Of a stretch of 13,999 nucleotides of DNA, positions 1 to 6,728 are shown piece after piece. The number at the start of each line of letters is the position of its first letter. Positions within the stretch are counted from its first letter, which is position 1. Under the pieces are notes generated by a model, which was not told the origin of the DNA, did not search any database, and worked only from the letters and a program-made list of their open reading frames with translations. Source of the DNA: Quisquiliibacterium sp. (GTDB lineage: Bacteria > Pseudomonadota > Gammaproteobacteria > Burkholderiales > Burkholderiaceae_E); assembly GCA_030830765.1 (NCBI GenBank), contig JAURMJ010000299.1, forward strand, positions 1 through 13,999, written 5' to 3'. Position numbers and translations under genes: made by a program.

Positions 1-1526
1 AGGAAGACCTGATAGAGGTCTGGATCGATATGCCCGTTCTGGCGAAACTGCTCCATGATCGAAAGCGCCTGGGAAACGGGCATGGCCTTCTTGTAGGGGC
101 GGTCGGAGGCGGTCAGGGCCTCGAAGATGTCGGCGATCCCCATCATCCGGGCCTGCCAGCTCATCTGGTCGCGACTCAGGCCACGCGGATACCCCTTGCC
201 GTCCATCCGTTCGTGATGCCCACCCGCGTATTCCGGCACATTGCGCAGATGTGCCGGCCAGGGCAACTGCTCGAGCATCTGGATCGTGGAGACGATATGC
301 CGGTTGATGACTTCGCGCTCGCTGGCCGTCAGCGTGCCGGCCCGGATCGAGAGATTGTCCCGCTCATCGTCGGTGAGCAAGGGATGATGGTGTCCACTCG
401 CATCTGTCCATCCGTAACTGCTCGCGATCTGCGCAATCCGCTCGACATCACCGTCGCGCATGCGCTCACTCCCGGTATTGCACTGCACCAGAAACTGCAG
501 ATCTGAATCGAGCTGCTCACACCAGAGCCTATGGCTGTCCTGACCTGCCTGCGCTTCCAGTTCTCCGCTGGCGATCCCTTTCCACATCTTTGCCTCGGTC
601 TCGCGTCGGATCAGTTCAGCGCGGGTTCGGATCAGTTCAACCCGATCGAAGATGGTTTCGAGTTTCGTCGCCTTGTCGACCACATGCACCGGCGTGGTGA
701 TCTTGCCGCAGTCATGCAACAGCGCAGCGATGCGCAACTCATACATGTCCGATTCAGAAAGCAGGATCCCAGCCAAGGGTCCCGACTGCGTGTGATTAAC
801 CGCTTGCGCCAGCATTTCCGTCAGCGCAGGCACGCGGGCGCAATGGCCGCCGGTGTAGGGAGATTTCTCGTCGATCGCCACATTCACCATTGAGATGAAC
901 GACTCGAACAGGTCCGCTAATTGTTGAATCAACTGCCTGTTCGTCAGCGCAACAGCCGCCTGGGAGGCCAGTGACTCGGCAAGCTTCTGGTCGGACGCAC
1001 TGAATGAGCGCACATTGCCCGTCGCAGGATCCGTGGCGTTGAGCAGTTGCAGCACGCCGATCAGATCATCTTCGTGATTCTTCATCGGCACAGTCAGCAG
1101 CGACTGCGATCGATAGCCAGTCTTGCCATCAAAGGCGTGCGTCCCGGACATGTCAAAGCCGGTGACCTCGTAGGCATCGGCAACATTGACCGTTTTACCG
1201 GTGTTGGCACTGTGCGTGGCAATCAACCGGTTAAGCACTTTGCCTTGTGCATCAAACAACGGCAGGTCAGGGAACAGACCCGTAATCGGTTTCCCGGAAG
1301 TTCCACCAAGTGCAATCCCCAAAGATTCGGTTCGGACGATGGAAAACTGCAGGTGGGTTTTCCCGGGATTGACCAGATAGACCGTCCCACCATCGGCGCA
1401 GGTGATTTCCTTGGCTGCCAGCAGTATTTTTTCGAGCAACGCATCAAGATTGCGCTCGGAGGAGAGCGCCGTCCCAATTTCCGTCAGCCGCTCGATGCTC
1501 GAGATCACTGTTTTTTGAATTTCCAT
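1..1526 (-). CDS. GAF and HD-GYP domain cyclic-di-GMP phosphodiesterase-like protein (C-terminus cut by window edge)
   Basis: I translated this by hand from ATG at 1526 to the left edge: 508 codons without a stop. Residues about 10-200 look like a GAF sensor domain. The HD-GYP part follows: a first histidine in YTGGHCARV (H228), LLHDCGK (H271, D272), H410, then HHERMDGKGYP (H437, H438, D442) and GIADIFEALTASDRPYKK. All expected metal ligands of the family appear present. HD-GYP proteins hydrolyse cyclic-di-GMP in the cytoplasm, so the GAF domain probably senses a ligand that tunes this activity; activity here is inferred. About 100 residues are inserted between HDCGK and H410 compared with compact HD-GYP domains, including a duplicated heptad ELIRTRA/ELIRRET. 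There is no transmembrane segment. The start has only a weak ribosome site (GGGTG). The C-terminal end lies outside the window. Confidence 0.9.
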   Translation of the reverse strand, partial: MEIQKTVISSIERLTEIGTALSSERNLDALLEKILLAAKEITCADGGTVYLVNPGKTHLQFSIVRTESLGIALGGTSGKPITGLFPDLPLFDAQGKVLNRLIATHSANTGKTVNVADAYEVTGFDMSGTHAFDGKTGYRSQSLLTVPMKNHEDDLIGVLQLLNATDPATGNVRSFSASDQKLAESLASQAAVALTNRQLIQQLADLFESFISMVNVAIDEKSPYTGGHCARVPALTEMLAQAVNHTQSGPLAGILLSESDMYELRIAALLHDCGKITTPVHVVDKATKLETIFDRVELIRTRAELIRRETEAKMWKGIASGELEAQAGQDSHRLWCEQLDSDLQFLVQCNTGSERMRDGDVERIAQIASSYGWTDASGHHHPLLTDDERDNLSIRAGTLTASEREVINRHIVSTIQMLEQLPWPAHLRNVPEYAGGHHERMDGKGYPRGLSRDQMSWQARMMGIADIFEALTASDRPYKKAMPVSQALSIMEQFRQNGHIDPDLYQVF

Positions 1527-1534
1527 AGACACCC

Positions 1535-1588
1535 AATAGCGGACTGCAGTCACAGAAAGAGGCCTGCAGTCACAGACTGCCCGCTATT
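1535..1588 (-). repeat. Direct and inverted repeat element in the leader of the HD-GYP gene
   Basis: The outer arms AATAGCGG (1535-1542) and CCGCTATT (1581-1588) pair perfectly over 8 bp. Between them CTGCAGTCACAGA occurs twice (1544-1556 and 1564-1576, 20 bp apart). A 6-bp hairpin GCAGTC/GACTGC lies at 1566-1580. Several of these pairings exclude each other. On the minus strand the outer stem ends 8 bp before the ATG at 1526, so it could control translation or transcript ends. On the plus strand it is followed by a six-T run, which looks like a terminator, but no plus-strand gene precedes it. Confidence 0.5.
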
Positions 1589-1684
1589 TTTTGACGCACC
1601 GATCCCAAAGTCAACCGATGCCTCGGTTTGAGGATCACCCTGGAAAATCGAACGTCCCGGTTCAGAGCGTCGAACCGGCGACAG

Positions 1685-2857
1685 TCATCGACGTCGAAGA
1701 CTCTCCGGAGCAAAGCGCGCGAAAGCCAACGCCATCGAGAGAATTGCCAGCGAGCAAAAGATCAGCGCAAAACCGGCGCCGACCAGATCACAGATCAGGC
1801 CAAGCGCAATTGGCCCAATCACATAACCGACATCTGACAGGGCACGGTAGCTGCTCATGGCGGCTGCGTTCATTCCGGGTGGCGCGTTGTCCGCAGCATA
1901 GGCTGCCGGCGCCGCCCCGGTGACTGCCGCGGCTACCCCCCAGACCAGGCAGGCGGCAATGAAGCTTGGATAGCCGCTGGCGTACCAGAAGCCGAAGAAC
2001 GAGACGCTGGTCATGATGGCTGCACCGACGATCAGCGGTTTGCGCCCGTAACGGTCTGCCACCGCCCCAGCCGGATAGGTTGCCAGCAACCCGAGCAAGC
2101 TGCCGAGCGCAAAACCACTCCCGATCTGACCAGGGCCCAGCGCCAGTCTCGTCGAAGCGATCAGCGGCACAACGTTGAACAAACCGCCGGTCCGCACAAA
2201 TGCATGTGTAAATCCGATCAGGCACACCAGCATGAAACCGACCTTGCCCATCATCAAACGAATCTGCTGGGTGAAGCTGATGACAGCGCCGTTGTGCGTC
2301 TCGTCTGAATGACCCAGAGAACGGGTTTCAGGCACGGCGAACCAAGCGATCGCCCCAACAATCAGGGCCGCGGCTGCGTTCGCGAGAAACGGCATCGACA
2401 AGCCGAAATGTTCAGCGAGCAGACCGCCGGGCAATGGACCGACACCGACTGCGAACAGAAAACTGCCCTGATACAGCGCCATCATGCGTCCTCGCCGCTC
2501 AGGTGTACTGATATCGGCAAGGATCACGCCGCCGATTGTGATGACGATCCCCGCACCGATGCCGGCGACAAAGCGCGCAGAAAGGAACTCGATGAAGCCG
2601 GCTGAGTGACCGGACCAGACGTTACCCAGAACAGAGATCAGACCGCCAAGAGCCAACGCCGGACGTCGACCGAATTGATCCGAAAATCGCCCTGCGGGCA
2701 TTGCACTGACCATTCTGGCCGCCCCGAAGACTGCGATCGTCGCTCCAATCGCCGACACCGGGACATCGAAGGCTTGAGCGTAGATCGGCAAGACCGGAAT
2801 GATTGCGCCAAACCCAAGCTGATTGATGAAAATGATGACGCACATCCAGCCCAGCAC
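1685..2857 (-). CDS. MFS transporter, DHA1-type drug/proton antiporter family
   Basis: This is a 390-residue hydrophobic protein with the length and pattern of a 12-helix major facilitator in the inner membrane. The motif A loop AGRFSDQFGRRP is at residues 55-66 and is repeated in the second half as AGAVADRYGRK (263-273). VGVGPLPGG at 137-145 matches motif C, which marks proton-coupled drug antiporters. Export of a small toxic compound is therefore likely, but the substrate cannot be read from sequence. The annotated start is GTG at 2857, directly before the first helix and without a good ribosome site. The frame stays open for about 27 codons upstream (EPILNPSNAPEPTPDRD...) to a stop at 2939-2941, with no ATG, GTG or TTG, so the N-terminus is uncertain. 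It lies about 90 bp after the hydrolase gene on the same strand and may be co-transcribed with it. Confidence 0.88.
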   Translation of the reverse strand: MLGWMCVIIFINQLGFGAIIPVLPIYAQAFDVPVSAIGATIAVFGAARMVSAMPAGRFSDQFGRRPALALGGLISVLGNVWSGHSAGFIEFLSARFVAGIGAGIVITIGGVILADISTPERRGRMMALYQGSFLFAVGVGPLPGGLLAEHFGLSMPFLANAAAALIVGAIAWFAVPETRSLGHSDETHNGAVISFTQQIRLMMGKVGFMLVCLIGFTHAFVRTGGLFNVVPLIASTRLALGPGQIGSGFALGSLLGLLATYPAGAVADRYGRKPLIVGAAIMTSVSFFGFWYASGYPSFIAACLVWGVAAAVTGAAPAAYAADNAPPGMNAAAMSSYRALSDVGYVIGPIALGLICDLVGAGFALIFCSLAILSMALAFARFAPESLRRR

Positions 2858-2950
2858 ACGCCCTTGGGCGAGTCGGCGATCGCGATCCGGTGTCGGTTCA
2901 GGGGCGTTGCTCGGATTCAGAATGGGCTCACGATCTGGTCAAGAAAATAA

Positions 2951-3865
2951 TCAGCAATGGTCGGCGAGAAATTGCCGGACGAGCGAGGCAACCTGAACGG
3001 GAAACTCGCGCTGCGGAAAATGCCCGCTGCCGGGCAACAGAACGCGCCGGTAGGTGTTGGCAAATAATGACTCACGGTTTTCCGAGCTGGACGGAGCAGT
3101 CACCCGGTCGTCATCACCATGAACCATCAAGGTCGGCACCTCGATCAAGGGGGGATTCACAAGCCGCGCCTCGAGAAAATCATAGGTCGGATCGCCCTGA
3201 GCACCGGCCCAGCGGTGGGTATAGGAGTGAATGACCACATCTGCCCAATCCGGGTTTTCGAAAAATGCTGCTGCACCCTCGAATTCAGCCTCGCTAAAAC
3301 GCCAGCCTGGGGACCATTGCGACCACAAAAAACGGGTCAATTCGCGGCGATGCAGATGAACGGCGTCCCGCCCGCGCGCGGTGTGCATAAACCAGTGATA
3401 CCAATAACTGCTCGCCTGTGCGATCGATAAAGGTTGATCAGGCTGATTTGTTCCCCAACCGACCGAAAATGCGATACAGGCGCGCACCCGCTCGGGCCAG
3501 AGGCAGGAAAGGATATAAGCTGCGCGTGCCCCCCAGTCATGCCCGATCACGGGCAGCGAAGCCTGGATATTCAAGGCTTCGATCAATTCAAAGGCGTCTC
3601 GGGCCAGTGCCGATAATTGCCCGCTGCGCTGTCTTTGAGGATCAAGAAATCGGGTTGAGCCGAACCCTCGCAACGATGGGGCGTAAACACACCATCCGTC
3701 CGCAGCCAGGGATTCGGCCAGAGGGCGCCAGGTCAGTGCGCAATCCGGCCACCCATGCAACATCAGGATGGGCCTGGCATTTTCGTTGCCCCAGCGGAAA
3801 CATTCGATCTCGAGGGTCGGCGTCACCACGCGCAATTGACAGGGTGTTTCTGCAGCGCTTGGCAT
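2951..3865 (-). CDS. Alpha/beta hydrolase with Asp nucleophile (epoxide hydrolase / haloalkane dehalogenase-like)
   Basis: This is a 304-residue alpha/beta hydrolase. The oxyanion motif HGWP is at residues 37-40, the nucleophile elbow GHDWGA puts Asp110 in the usual serine place, the acid lies in HGDDDR (about Asp252/253), and the base is His282 in GSGHFPQRE. An Asp nucleophile with HGxP is the signature of epoxide hydrolases and haloalkane dehalogenases. The cap has SYWYHWF (Tyr154/156) and HSYTHRW (Tyr215), which could supply the two ring-opening tyrosines of epoxide hydrolases, so I favour that activity. No signal peptide is seen, so it is cytoplasmic. The start is ATG at 3865; a GTG one codon upstream (3868) is equally in frame. 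The ribosome site is weak. The MFS exporter follows on the same strand, which suggests handling of a reactive or toxic organic compound, but this is inference. Confidence 0.87.
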   Translation of the reverse strand: MPSAAETPCQLRVVTPTLEIECFRWGNENARPILMLHGWPDCALTWRPLAESLAADGWCVYAPSLRGFGSTRFLDPQRQRSGQLSALARDAFELIEALNIQASLPVIGHDWGARAAYILSCLWPERVRACIAFSVGWGTNQPDQPLSIAQASSYWYHWFMHTARGRDAVHLHRRELTRFLWSQWSPGWRFSEAEFEGAAAFFENPDWADVVIHSYTHRWAGAQGDPTYDFLEARLVNPPLIEVPTLMVHGDDDRVTAPSSSENRESLFANTYRRVLLPGSGHFPQREFPVQVASLVRQFLADHC

Positions 3866-4016
3866 CACGATCCGTAATTACAGGGTACCGACCAAAATAA
3901 GGAAATGAGCGCGAGCCTCGAATACCTCATTCGATCTCTCGGCAGCTGAACAGATCGGGCTTCGCAAAGCTCAATGCCATCCCGGAGCCGGTCAACTCAC
4001 CACGGAACCGGGAAAT

Positions 4017-4048
4017 AAAATCCCCTGCCCAACCGGGCAGGGGATTTT
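4017..4048 (-). terminator. Rho-independent terminator after the H-NS gene
   Basis: A perfect 14-bp inverted repeat, AAAATCCCCTGCCC and GGGCAGGGGATTTT, encloses the 4-base loop AACC. The GC-rich core is flanked by A and T runs on both sides, so it should work in either direction. It lies about 30 bp past the stop of the minus-strand H-NS gene and insulates it from the hydrolase gene. Confidence 0.9.
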
Positions 4049-4077
4049 CCAATCGAGTCTGACAACCTCGAAAGGCT

Positions 4078-4368
4078 TCAAGCAATCAGGAACTGAGCCC
4101 GATCCTTGCCCTCGATCCATTTGGGCGAAACGCCACGCCCAGTCCAGGTCTTGCCGGTCGCCGGATCACGATACTTGGGCGCTACCTTGGTCTTCGGAGC
4201 CGACTTGCGTGCCCCGCCGCTACCGAAAACATCCTCGGCCGTCAAACCATAAGCTTCCACAATTTGCCGAATCTGTCTGAGTGCATCGTTGCGTGCTGCA
4301 CGCTTGGTTTCCGCAATCTGGCGATCAAGCGCTTCGCGCTGGGCGAGGAGTTCCTGAAGAGTACTCAT
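4078..4368 (-). CDS. H-NS family nucleoid-associated protein
   Basis: This 96-residue protein has the two-part H-NS layout. Residues 1-47 form a charged helical segment (LQELLAQREALDRQIAE...) used for dimerisation. A basic linker rich in K, S and P spans about 50-65. The DNA-binding end is YRDPATGKTWTGRGVSP followed by KWI (66-85). The TWTGRG loop inserts into the minor groove of AT-rich DNA in this family, so the protein likely silences AT-rich or foreign genes and compacts DNA. The length is usual for betaproteobacterial H-NS paralogues. A strong ribosome site, AAGGAAG (4376-4382), sits 7 bases before the ATG. The gene stands alone, with its own terminator and a long AT-rich upstream region that it may bind itself. 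Confidence 0.95.
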   Translation of the reverse strand: MSTLQELLAQREALDRQIAETKRAARNDALRQIRQIVEAYGLTAEDVFGSGGARKSAPKTKVAPKYRDPATGKTWTGRGVSPKWIEGKDRAQFLIA

Positions 4369-5011
4369 TGAATAGCTTCCTTAAAAAACCGGCGAATACA
4401 CACCGGGACAATACGAAAACACGGTGCAGCTGACAGTTGTATGACGACCTGCGCGGATGGATTCGACCGGGCGGTCGCGGAATCAGGCATCGATGGATAT
4501 TCTTTTCGTCATACCTGACATTCAGATTCTTTTGAATCTTCTGAATATCAATTTTTTGGAACGAATGATCAAAAATCTGAACAACGTTTGCTCAAGACAC
4601 AATTAGAACAATTTTTTGAAGAAAAAACAATTCCCAGCGTTTCATTCAATCTGCAAGCTGATGAATGAGGCAATCCTGGCTGCGGAAGATTTCGGTCTAA
4701 ACCATCAGAAATTAGTATGGATATCATCACAAACCGACATCGCACCACACATACGAGCTAATTGCCCACCCTCAAAAAAGAGCACCTGCCTCGCAGGAAG
4801 ACGAATCACGAAACACATCCCGGACCGGTGATGGGCTTTGATGTCGAAATTATCCAATCCCATCTGCGTGCACAGCCAGGCAGCGGCTGCTGGGACCGTG
4901 CAGGATCCTCATCTGGCGGAGGCCACAGAAAACAGCAGCCCCCCTTCAGGCGCTCCCTGGCTCACTTCGCTAAACTCGCGCCTTGTTCACATCTTGCGTC
5001 GTGGAGCTCAC
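4369..5011. promoter_or_regulatory. AT-rich intergenic region between the H-NS gene and the TMEM165-like gene
   Basis: This 643-bp gap separates two divergent genes and must hold both promoters. The stretch about 4500-4760 is clearly richer in A and T than its surroundings. It holds an imperfect dyad (AGATTC 4524-4529, GAATCT 4534-4539, within ATTCAG 4520-4525 and CTGAAT 4541-4546) and two copies of CAATTTTTTG (4549-4558 and 4609-4618). Such DNA is a natural H-NS target, which suggests autoregulation. The right third returns to normal composition and probably forms the leader of the TMEM165-like transcript, with a small hairpin CCTGC/GCAGG at 4785-4797. I found no convincing -35/-10 pair, no RNA gene and no credible small gene. 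Confidence 0.5.
4885..4940 (+). promoter_or_regulatory. Possible structured mRNA leader of the TMEM165-like gene
   Basis: GGCTGCTG (4885-4892) and CAGCAGCC (4933-4940) pair perfectly over 8 bp and enclose a smaller CCTC/GAGG pairing. The element ends about 70 bases before the preferred TTG start at 5012. TMEM165/MneA genes are often under manganese control through yybP-ykoY riboswitches, but I do not see that motif's conserved GGGGAGUAG segment here, so the role is unknown. Confidence 0.3.
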
Positions 5012-5014
5012 TTG
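5003..5014 (+). promoter_or_regulatory. Ribosome binding site that supports a TTG start
   Basis: GGAG at 5003-5006 lies 5 bases before TTG at 5012. Translation from this TTG begins MEALLVSTG, which is where members of the family normally start. The ATG at 4841, the other in-frame choice, has no comparable site. Confidence 0.65.
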
Positions 5015-5602
5015 GAAGCTTTGCTGGTTTCGACAGGCATCGTCGCGCTCGCCGAAATCGGGGACAAGACGCAACTGCTGTCTTTCGTGCTGGCTGCGCG
5101 TTATCGCCGGCCGCTGCCAATCATCATGGGGATTTTCGTTGCAACGTTGCTGAACCATGCGATGGCTGGCGCACTGGGCACCTGGATCATGAGCCTGATG
5201 TCGGCCCAGCACCTGAAATGGGCGCTGGGCATTTCGTTCATCGCGATGGCCGGGTGGGCGCTGATCCCGGATCAATTCGAGGATGACGCAGCCCAGACAA
5301 AGTACACGGGTACAAGCGTCTTTCTGGCAACCACACTGGCCTTCTTTCTGGTTGAAATGGGCGACAAGACGCAGGTCGCGACCGTGGTCCTGGCGGCCCG
5401 CTTCGGCGATTTTTTTGCGGTCGTCACCGGCACGACCATCGGGATGCTGCTGGCCAACGTGCCCGCGGTGCTGTTCGGCGGCCGGATCGCGGATCGACTG
5501 CCGGTCAGGACGATCCAACGCGCCGTGGCCATCCTGTTTGTTGTGCTCGGTGCGTGGGTCATTCTGGGTGATATCAAAGTCGCAGGTGCACGAGCCTCTT
5601 GA
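5012..5602 (+). CDS. TMEM165/GDT1 family (UPF0016) membrane cation transporter, MneA-like
   Basis: From the TTG start this is 196 residues, the normal bacterial length. The family signature E-x-G-D-K-T occurs twice, EIGDKTQ at 15-21 and EMGDKTQ at 115-121, one in each inverted half, each followed by LAAR. Six hydrophobic segments fit the known fold in the inner membrane. Bacterial members such as MneA export Mn2+; eukaryotic relatives move Mn2+/Ca2+ against protons. Manganese efflux is the best guess. The frame is open upstream to ATG 4841 (and TTG 4838), which would add 57-58 residues of low-complexity, non-hydrophobic sequence resembling no part of the family; I reject that start. The next gene's ribosome site overlaps this stop codon, so the two are co-expressed. 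Confidence 0.9.
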   Translation: MEALLVSTGIVALAEIGDKTQLLSFVLAARYRRPLPIIMGIFVATLLNHAMAGALGTWIMSLMSAQHLKWALGISFIAMAGWALIPDQFEDDAAQTKYTGTSVFLATTLAFFLVEMGDKTQVATVVLAARFGDFFAVVTGTTIGMLLANVPAVLFGGRIADRLPVRTIQRAVAILFVVLGAWVILGDIKVAGARAS

Positions 5603-5612
5603 GGAATCTGTA

Positions 5613-6602
5613 ATGTCTGACAATACTGATCACATCCCCTCGCTGGCCCATCTTGGTCCGCAGTGGTTCACACCGGTTCTTGGTTGGTCAGGGCTGGCGC
5701 TGGCCTGGCATCGGGGTGCCGAGCACTTCGGGCCCACGGCCTTGCTGGTCTCGAGGACTTGCGTGGGTATCGCAGCGGCCATCTTCATGCTGGTCACGCT
5801 GGCCAGTCTGATCCGAGCCCGGCGCTATCCGGCTGCATTTCGCGCGGACTTTTCGCACCCGATCCGGCATGGCTTTGCTGCGGCCTTCCCAATCTCGATC
5901 CTGCTACTCTCGACCAATGCGCTGCTGCACGGCGGTGCGCGCAACTGGATCGAACCCCTCTGGCTGTTCGGGGTTGTGCTGTTGTTCGGCGTCACCGCCT
6001 GGGTGATCTCGCGCTGGATGGGGGGCCAGGTCGCATGGCCCTCAATCACACCGGTTTTGTATATCCCGGTTGTCGGTACCATCATTGTCCCGCTCGCAGC
6101 CGCGCCACTGGGCTATCAGGCGACTGGCTGGTTCTTTTTTGCGATCGGCGCATTCTTCTGGCCGATCCTGACTGCGCTTGTCTTGATTCGGAGCGCCCAT
6201 CAACCGATGCCGGCCCCGCTGCTGCCAAGCTGGTTCATCACGATTGCACCCCCTGCAGTCGGCGGACTGTCTGCGGTCGGGCTGGGCATGCCAGACACCG
6301 TGCTACCCGCAGCCTTAGGCCTTGCAGCGCTGGCCGCTGTGTCCTGTGCGATCCGGGTGCCGCAACTGTTCAACACCCCGTTCGGCATGCCTGCCTGGGC
6401 CACCTCATTCCCAATGGCAGCATTCAGCGCGCTTTCGTTACGCACAGCGTCAAGCGTCGGCGCCATCAGCATGCTCAGCATTGCGCTCCTGGCGATCACA
6501 ACCGTCCTGATCATCGGGTTGTCGCTGGCGACGCTCAAGGGTCTGCGCAATGGCTTGCTGCTGCTTCCGGAGCCGGCCCCGATCCCTGTCAAGGCGGCCT
6601 GA
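5613..6602 (+). CDS. SLAC1/TehA family (TDT) membrane protein
   Basis: This 329-residue, very hydrophobic protein has about ten predicted transmembrane helices. The opening HLGPQWFTPVLGWSGLALAW resembles the first helix of TehA (PxWF/YFxxVLGxxGLxxAW). NTPFGMPAWATSFPMAAFS near residue 254 corresponds to the late conserved block of the family (WWAFTFP-like) that carries the pore phenylalanine in TehA. Family members are anion channels or C4-dicarboxylate/sulfite carriers; E. coli tehA is linked to tellurite resistance when overexpressed. The substrate here is unknown. The start is ATG 5613 with GAGGA at 5601-5605, 7 bases upstream. Only 10 bp separate it from the TMEM165-like gene, which suggests linked expression. 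Confidence 0.87.
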   Translation: MSDNTDHIPSLAHLGPQWFTPVLGWSGLALAWHRGAEHFGPTALLVSRTCVGIAAAIFMLVTLASLIRARRYPAAFRADFSHPIRHGFAAAFPISILLLSTNALLHGGARNWIEPLWLFGVVLLFGVTAWVISRWMGGQVAWPSITPVLYIPVVGTIIVPLAAAPLGYQATGWFFFAIGAFFWPILTALVLIRSAHQPMPAPLLPSWFITIAPPAVGGLSAVGLGMPDTVLPAALGLAALAAVSCAIRVPQLFNTPFGMPAWATSFPMAAFSALSLRTASSVGAISMLSIALLAITTVLIIGLSLATLKGLRNGLLLLPEPAPIPVKAA

Positions 6603-6622
6603 AACCCATCGCCTGAATCAGC

Positions 6623-6676
6623 CCGCCCCAGCCAGGGCGGCCCGCGGTCCTCGATGCAGGGCCGCAAACGCGGGCC
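6623..6676. terminator. GC-rich hairpins between convergent genes
   Basis: CCGCCC (6623-6628) pairs with GGGCGG (6635-6640). A second stem, GGCCCGCG (6639-6646) with CGCGGGCC (6669-6676), overlaps it. They lie between the convergent stops of the SLAC1-like gene and ogt, where a bidirectional terminator is expected. No T run follows, so intrinsic termination is doubtful. Confidence 0.35.
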
Positions 6677-6728
6677 AACGGCACCCCTTGCCATGTGCAC
6701 CCAGCGCCCGGGCACTCAGAGAACAGAC

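Noticed and set aside
30..1631. Plus-strand reading frames at 30-506, 531-893 and 1047-1631
   Set aside because: They lie opposite the HD-GYP gene (or, at the right end, its leader); the minus frame carries all family motifs, so these are shadows.
4616..4831. Small plus-strand reading frame of 71 codons in the AT-rich gap
   Set aside because: It starts at TTG without a ribosome site, its composition follows the AT-rich DNA and it has no recognisable domain.
4780..5000. yybP-ykoY manganese riboswitch
   Set aside because: The gene family makes it attractive, but the conserved GGGGAGUAG and GAGACC segments are not visible. A covariance search would settle it.
4838..5011. N-terminal 58-residue extension of the TMEM165-like protein
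   Set aside because: The extension is polar and unlike any part of the family, and GGAG plus TTG at 5012 gives the usual N-terminus.
5663..6616. Long plus-strand frame of 317 codons overlapping the SLAC1-like gene
   Set aside because: It is rich in Cys, Arg and His with no domain, as expected for a shifted frame of a GC-rich membrane protein gene.
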